From Marinibactrum halimedae (lineage in GTDB: Bacteria > Pseudomonadota > Gammaproteobacteria > Pseudomonadales > Cellvibrionaceae): a stretch of DNA of 64,000 nt. Positions 59,561 to 64,000 of the stretch are shown one piece after another (positions within the stretch are counted from its first letter, which is position 1; the number at the start of each line of letters is the position of its first letter). The translations under genes were made by a program, and so were the position numbers. The notes under the pieces are model-generated. The model made no database searches, had not been told where the DNA came from, and saw only the letters and a program-made list of their open reading frames with translations. The DNA is taken from assembly GCF_021234875.1 (NCBI RefSeq), contig NZ_JAJQVM010000008.1:62001-126000 (forward strand), read 5' to 3'.

Positions 59561-62500
59561 TTAATTTCTCGCCCAGTTCGCTTCTTGCTGACCAAAATCA
59601 GATTCATCCTCGATGTTATTATCGCCAGTGTCTTTCCCTCGTATTCTCAGAATATGGTATTGCATTCGCGCACCGGCTAAATACATCGCTGGTACAAACA
59701 GCAAGGTAACGCCGGTAGCGAACAAAATACCAAAGGCAATCGATGCCACCATAGGGATGAGGAATTGCGCCTGCATGCTGTTGTCTAGCATGATCGGAAC
59801 TAAACCAATAAAGGTCGTAATACTGGTGAGAATGACTGGACGGAAGCGATCTCGACCGGCTTGCAATAGTGCTTGATGTACTGGCACTTTTTCGGCGCGT
59901 AGCTGGTTAATTCGGTCTATGAGAACCAGGTTATCGTTAACGACCACACCTGCTGCCGCAAGGATACCGAAGTAAGATGCAATATCGACGGCAAAGCCCA
60001 TCATCCAGTGGCCAAAAATAGCGCCCATCATGCCGTAAGGGACGGCTGAAAGTACGCCCAGTGGCTTCAAGTAAGATTTAAACTCAATGGCCATCAATAC
60101 GTAGATAATCAGCACCGAAAAGGCAAAGGCTTGTACCAAAGCAACCATAAACTCGGCCTGCTCTTGGGAGTCGCCACCGGCGCCTACTTTTAAGCCGGGG
60201 TATTTGCTTTCTAGTGCTTCTTTATTGCGCTCAAGAATGTCTTTCATGACGTATTGAGTGCTGGTCACATCCTCTTGGATATCTGCTGTGATTTCGATGC
60301 TACGGCGTCGGTCTGTACGTTCAATTTGGGTAAATCCAGGCACAAATTCTGCCACCGCCACATGGTCAAACGGGATTTCGGTATTGACTTGAGAGCGTAA
60401 CTGAATTTGATCAATAAAATCGGGTGTGCTGCGCTCACTTTCGGGATAGCGCACCATTACGCGAACATCTTCGTTTTGGCGAGGTACACGTTGTGCCTCA
60501 GTACCGAAGTAGCCTTGTCGGACTTGGCGGGCCACGTCACGTAAGGTGATATCCATGTTCTCAGCCTGGGGCTTCAAACGAATATCGATGTCATCTCGTG
60601 CCGTTTGTAAAGAGTCACGCACGTTATCCACACCAGGGTAGGCCCTAAGTAATTCTTGCAGTTCAGCTGAGGCAGCGGCAAGCACATCAGTGTCGTAGGC
60701 AAAAACATCAATGGCCAGGTCGCTGTCATCGCCATTGGCGGTATAACCGAGCATGAACTTTTCCGCTTCAGGCAGCTCGCCGATATACTCTCGCCAGCGC
60801 TCGGCGATAAAACCAGAATCTAGGTTCAACTCGCTGTTATGGCTGAGTTCTAGAACAACCCAGGCTTTACTGCCGGACACCCATGTTAGGTTATGAAGCA
60901 CAAAGTTATCGCCATACCCGCGCTCTAACAGTTCTGGGTCTTGCTGCATTTCTGGTACGGAGGCCTCAATACGACGAATGGTTTCCAGAAACTTTTGTTG
61001 TGGGTAGCCATCAGGATAGGTGATTTCTGCTTGAATCCAGTCCATTTGTGGGTTGGATTGGAAGGTCGTTTTGACATAGCCAATTTTGATCAACGAAATG
61101 GAAATAGCAAAGGCCATGATGAACAACAACAGCGTAACGGGATAGTGGCGTTGGGATTTATCCAGCACAGGGAAATAGATTTTTTTAGCAAATACATCCA
61201 GTGCGCCGCTGAATTTCTCCCGTACACGCTCGAATAACAGCCGCAAAGTATTCTTCGCAGGCTTAACAGGCTTCATGCCGGCGAGGTGGGATGGCAGAAT
61301 CCAGAAAGACTCGATAAGCGAAAAGGCTAATGAACAAATAATGACTGCCGGAATACTCCATAAAAATTTGGAGGCGTCCCCAGGTAGGAAAAGCATAGGG
61401 ATAAACACAACCATGGTGGAGATAACAGCGAATAAGACCGGTTTATAAACGCCGTTTACCCCTTTGAGAGCACCGGTTTTGCCCAAAACGCCATTTTGCT
61501 GTTGGGTGTAGATGCTTTCGCCCACAATGATTGCATCGTCCACTACGATGCCCAGAATTAATAAGAAGGCGAACATGGAGAGCATGTTAATACTAACGCC
61601 AACGTAAGGCAGTACCCAGAGTGCACCCATATAGGCGGTGCCGATGCCGACGGCTACCCAAACAGCGAGTTTGGGGCGCAAAAAGAGCATCAGGATTAAG
61701 AACACTAAAATCAGCCCGCCAATGGCGTTGTTGGCCAAAAGCGTCATCCGGCCCTCAAACATAAACGTCAGGTCAGACCAGACACTGACTTCAATACCTT
61801 CCGGTGCGCGCTTTTTCAGCTTTTCGACGTATTCATTGACCGCTTCAGAAGTTTTAATGATGTCAGGGTCTTCCGCCCCGAACACATCCACAAAGACGGC
61901 CTGCTTACCATTGAAGCTGACATAGCGGTTGATGTCTTCATAACCGTCCGTCACCGTTGCGATGTCGCCGATGAGTATACGGGTTCCATCGTTATTGGTG
62001 ATCAGCGGAATCTGCTCAAAATCCTGAGCGGTATAGGCTTGTCCTTGTGTTTGAAGCTGAAAGTCGCCGGCCTCGGAGCGGATCACTCCGGCAGGAATGT
62101 TGATGGAGGATTGACGGATCGCATCCACCACATCGTCAAAGGAAAGGTTATGCCGTCTTAACTCAAACTCAGAAATTTCCACACCGATCTCGTCTCGGCG
62201 AGTGGCTCTGAGTTCAACGACGTCCACATTGTGCAGTTCTGAAAGTTCGTTACGCACTTGAGTACCAAACGCTTTCAGTTCCGCTTCACCAATATTACCC
62301 GCGAGAGCGACTCGTAAAATACGAGTGCGATTTTTGCCTTGGAAGATGACTGGTTGTTCGGTATCCCCAGGGAAAGTGGCAATGGCATCCACTTGGGTTT
62401 TGATGTCGTTGTAAATCTGTTGCAGGTCATAACCCGATTCGACTTCGACTACCACCCGGCCATTGCCGAGACGGGCATAAGAGCGTAAACGCTTGATGCC

Positions 62501-62728
62501 TTCAATGTTGTAAATAGCCTCTTCAATTTTGATGCAGATTTGCTCTTCGACTTCACGAGGCCCTGCGCCAGGGTAGGGGACTGAAATTTCGATGACATTA
62601 GGCACCACATTAGGGAAGAGTTCTTTATTTAAGGATGAAATTCCCATTAGCCCGCCGAACATGATGATGACCATCAATAAGTTGGCAGCAACAGGGTTAT
62701 CAATAAACCAACCGAGTGTTCCTTTCAT
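59561..62728 (-). CDS. RND efflux transporter permease
   Basis: Inner-membrane proton-driven pump of the AcrB/HAE1 superfamily, 1055 aa. The N-terminal helix (GWFIDNPVAANLLMVIIMFGG) is followed by a large periplasmic loop, six helices including LLILGIVVDDAIIVGESIY with the proton-relay aspartates in TM4, a second periplasmic loop and the last helices (GVVVNDNLVLIDRIN). It works with the adaptor encoded just upstream and an outer-membrane channel encoded elsewhere. The substrate is unknown; the sequence diverges from AcrB, so a multidrug role should not be assumed. Confidence 0.94.
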   Translation of the reverse strand: MKGTLGWFIDNPVAANLLMVIIMFGGLMGISSLNKELFPNVVPNVIEISVPYPGAGPREVEEQICIKIEEAIYNIEGIKRLRSYARLGNGRVVVEVESGYDLQQIYNDIKTQVDAIATFPGDTEQPVIFQGKNRTRILRVALAGNIGEAELKAFGTQVRNELSELHNVDVVELRATRRDEIGVEISEFELRRHNLSFDDVVDAIRQSSINIPAGVIRSEAGDFQLQTQGQAYTAQDFEQIPLITNNDGTRILIGDIATVTDGYEDINRYVSFNGKQAVFVDVFGAEDPDIIKTSEAVNEYVEKLKKRAPEGIEVSVWSDLTFMFEGRMTLLANNAIGGLILVFLILMLFLRPKLAVWVAVGIGTAYMGALWVLPYVGVSINMLSMFAFLLILGIVVDDAIIVGESIYTQQQNGVLGKTGALKGVNGVYKPVLFAVISTMVVFIPMLFLPGDASKFLWSIPAVIICSLAFSLIESFWILPSHLAGMKPVKPAKNTLRLLFERVREKFSGALDVFAKKIYFPVLDKSQRHYPVTLLLFIMAFAISISLIKIGYVKTTFQSNPQMDWIQAEITYPDGYPQQKFLETIRRIEASVPEMQQDPELLERGYGDNFVLHNLTWVSGSKAWVVLELSHNSELNLDSGFIAERWREYIGELPEAEKFMLGYTANGDDSDLAIDVFAYDTDVLAAASAELQELLRAYPGVDNVRDSLQTARDDIDIRLKPQAENMDITLRDVARQVRQGYFGTEAQRVPRQNEDVRVMVRYPESERSTPDFIDQIQLRSQVNTEIPFDHVAVAEFVPGFTQIERTDRRRSIEITADIQEDVTSTQYVMKDILERNKEALESKYPGLKVGAGGDSQEQAEFMVALVQAFAFSVLIIYVLMAIEFKSYLKPLGVLSAVPYGMMGAIFGHWMMGFAVDIASYFGILAAAGVVVNDNLVLIDRINQLRAEKVPVHQALLQAGRDRFRPVILTSITTFIGLVPIMLDNSMQAQFLIPMVASIAFGILFATGVTLLFVPAMYLAGARMQYHILRIRGKDTGDNNIEDESDFGQQEANWARN

Positions 62729-62734
62729 CGAGCG

Positions 62735-63988
62735 TTACCCTTCCTTTTGATTATTATCGGTGATGGGCGTTTGACTAGATTCTACAGTGGCGATATTCGC
62801 CTCATCTACCGGAGTGACAGGGAGGCCTGCGATCACTTGAGGTAACTTGGAGACCATAATACGTTGGCCTTTTTCCAGCCCAGTCACGATAACTTGGTCG
62901 TCTCGGTATTCTTCGACGTTGATTTTGGCAATCGCCAATTGGTCATTGTCATCCACCAATAAAACCTGGTCATTCTTATACAGTGCAGTGCGAGGTAGAC
63001 GATAGGCATTTTGAATGTGCTTGCCTTCGATTTCCGCAGAGACATACATACCAACTGCCAAAGGTGGTGTGCCTTCTTCAGCGGGCGCATAAGGATTGTC
63101 GATTTGAACTACCGCGTAGATTACACGGCTGCGTGTATCCAGAGAGGCTTCGGTGCGGACAATACGCCCTTGCCAGTCATAAAATTCATCACCATAGGCG
63201 GCTTTTAAGGTGACACTAGGAAAGTCGGTTTCCGTTTGTTCTTGCGATTGAGGTGTTAATGGTAAATTCACCTTTGCCGCTTGCTGTTGCGTGAGGGGTA
63301 AGCGTACAAATACCGCATCGGTACCATACACTTCTGCTAAAACAGTCCCTGCAGTGACAAACTGGCCCACGTCAACACGTTTACTCAATACACGACCGTT
63401 AAATGGCACACTCAGTTGTGTGCGATCCACGTTTAATTTTGCTTGTTGAACATTCGCTTCAGCGGCGACGACAGAGGCTTTGGCTCTGGCAAGTTGGGGT
63501 TTGCGTAAGAAGAGGGCGTTTGCTTCCTTATTACCGACATCTCGCCATTGTTTTTTGGCTTGGCTGGCTTCGCCTTTTTCCATGGCGTGTTGTTCTTTCG
63601 CTTGGGCTAAGCTTAACTCAGCTTGTTGTAAGGCCACATGATAGTCACGAGCGTCGATAGAGATCAGGGTTTCATCACTATTGAAAAATTCGCCCACTTC
63701 AAAATGGTCTGAAATGGAAGTGACTCTGCCTGCGACTTCAGCAATCACGCTGATTTGTCGAACGGGAATGACAGCACCCTGACTCATGATGGTCAGTTGT
63801 TCTTCATTGGGGGTGGCGCTGATGGTAGTGACTTTGGGCGGCGGTGGTTCAACAACGGGTTCCGGCTCAGGGTGTTCTTTGAGCGCTGACATCGCAAAAA
63901 TAATACCAATACCGCCAATGAAAGCGGCAGCTAATCCTAAGTAGGTTTTGCGATTGGTTCGAGGGGCCTCAGTATTGGCTGGAGCCAT
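62735..63988 (-). CDS. RND efflux periplasmic adaptor subunit
   Basis: Membrane-fusion protein linking the RND pump to an outer-membrane channel. One N-terminal membrane anchor (LGLAAAFIGGIGIIFAMSAL), a Pro-rich linker, a biotinyl-lipoyl-like region (VIAEVAGRVTSISDHFEVGEFF), an alpha-helical hairpin (LAQAKEQHAMEKGEASQAKKQW) and beta-barrel segments (PLAVGMYVSAEIEGKHI). It ends six bases before the pump gene. The start at 63988 has a weak ribosome binding site, and the frame stays open to the window end, so the true start could lie further upstream. Confidence 0.92.
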   Translation of the reverse strand: MAPANTEAPRTNRKTYLGLAAAFIGGIGIIFAMSALKEHPEPEPVVEPPPPKVTTISATPNEEQLTIMSQGAVIPVRQISVIAEVAGRVTSISDHFEVGEFFNSDETLISIDARDYHVALQQAELSLAQAKEQHAMEKGEASQAKKQWRDVGNKEANALFLRKPQLARAKASVVAAEANVQQAKLNVDRTQLSVPFNGRVLSKRVDVGQFVTAGTVLAEVYGTDAVFVRLPLTQQQAAKVNLPLTPQSQEQTETDFPSVTLKAAYGDEFYDWQGRIVRTEASLDTRSRVIYAVVQIDNPYAPAEEGTPPLAVGMYVSAEIEGKHIQNAYRLPRTALYKNDQVLLVDDNDQLAIAKINVEEYRDDQVIVTGLEKGQRIMVSKLPQVIAGLPVTPVDEANIATVESSQTPITDNNQKEG

Positions 63989-64000
63989 ATTCTGCGGTCG

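Overview
The window is chromosomal DNA of a free-living, probably marine or aquatic, gammaproteobacterium of the Pseudomonadales/Oceanospirillales/Cellvibrionales kind. The evidence is the gene order sucA-sucB-lpd-sucC-sucD next to sdhCDAB and gltA (Pseudomonas-like), gpsA-DUF4389-sixA and a DUF4892 protein (families typical of this group), a TonB-receptor/lipoprotein pair, a GH43 xylosidase and moderate G+C. The genus cannot be named from the sequence. I see no rRNA, tRNA, IS element, phage or CRISPR array.

Layout. 1-7000: envelope and signalling genes (FAS1 lipoprotein, HD-GYP protein, glycerophosphodiester phosphodiesterase, HELAH lipoprotein, DUF1244). 7130-8868: moaB-moeA. 9128-13845: TonB-dependent receptor with a secreted lipoprotein. 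14248-29125: TCA block, gltA facing away from sdhCDAB-sucAB-lpd-sucCD. 29218-33542: small envelope genes, an AraC regulator and a GH43 enzyme. 33784-40932: YgiQ, a transmembrane Ser/Thr kinase with a probable secreted partner, an AhpD-like protein and a jacalin-like secreted protein. 41055-47236: the thiamine operon thiC-O-S-G-DE behind a TPP riboswitch. 47525-50608: MoxR ATPase, CoxE-like VWA protein and an exported helical-repeat protein. 50944-56355: aroC, prmB, DUF4892, hydrolase and phosphotransferase. 56356-57218: a non-coding RNA gene. 57288-59283: sixA, DUF4389, gpsA. 59561-63988: an RND efflux operon.

The most striking element is the roughly 700-nt stretch at 56517-57218. It carries about 45 GGA triplets on the plus strand against two on the minus strand. 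Many GGA sites sit in loops of small perfect hairpins. The stretch ends in a strong Rho-independent terminator and is preceded by a GacA/UvrY-type box (TGTGAG-N6-CCTACA). It reads as a CsrA/RsmA-titrating RNA about twice the size of CsrB. Second is a TPP riboswitch whose P3 arm is about 100 nt instead of about a dozen, with a good promoter ending at its first base. Third is a membrane kinase with five predicted periplasmic repeats, each carrying C-x7-C, and four T-x-x-V motifs in its cytoplasmic tail. The window also shows many 14-18 bp tandem duplications, mostly in spacers.

All coordinates and motif counts were read by eye; family names come from motif recognition, without database searches.
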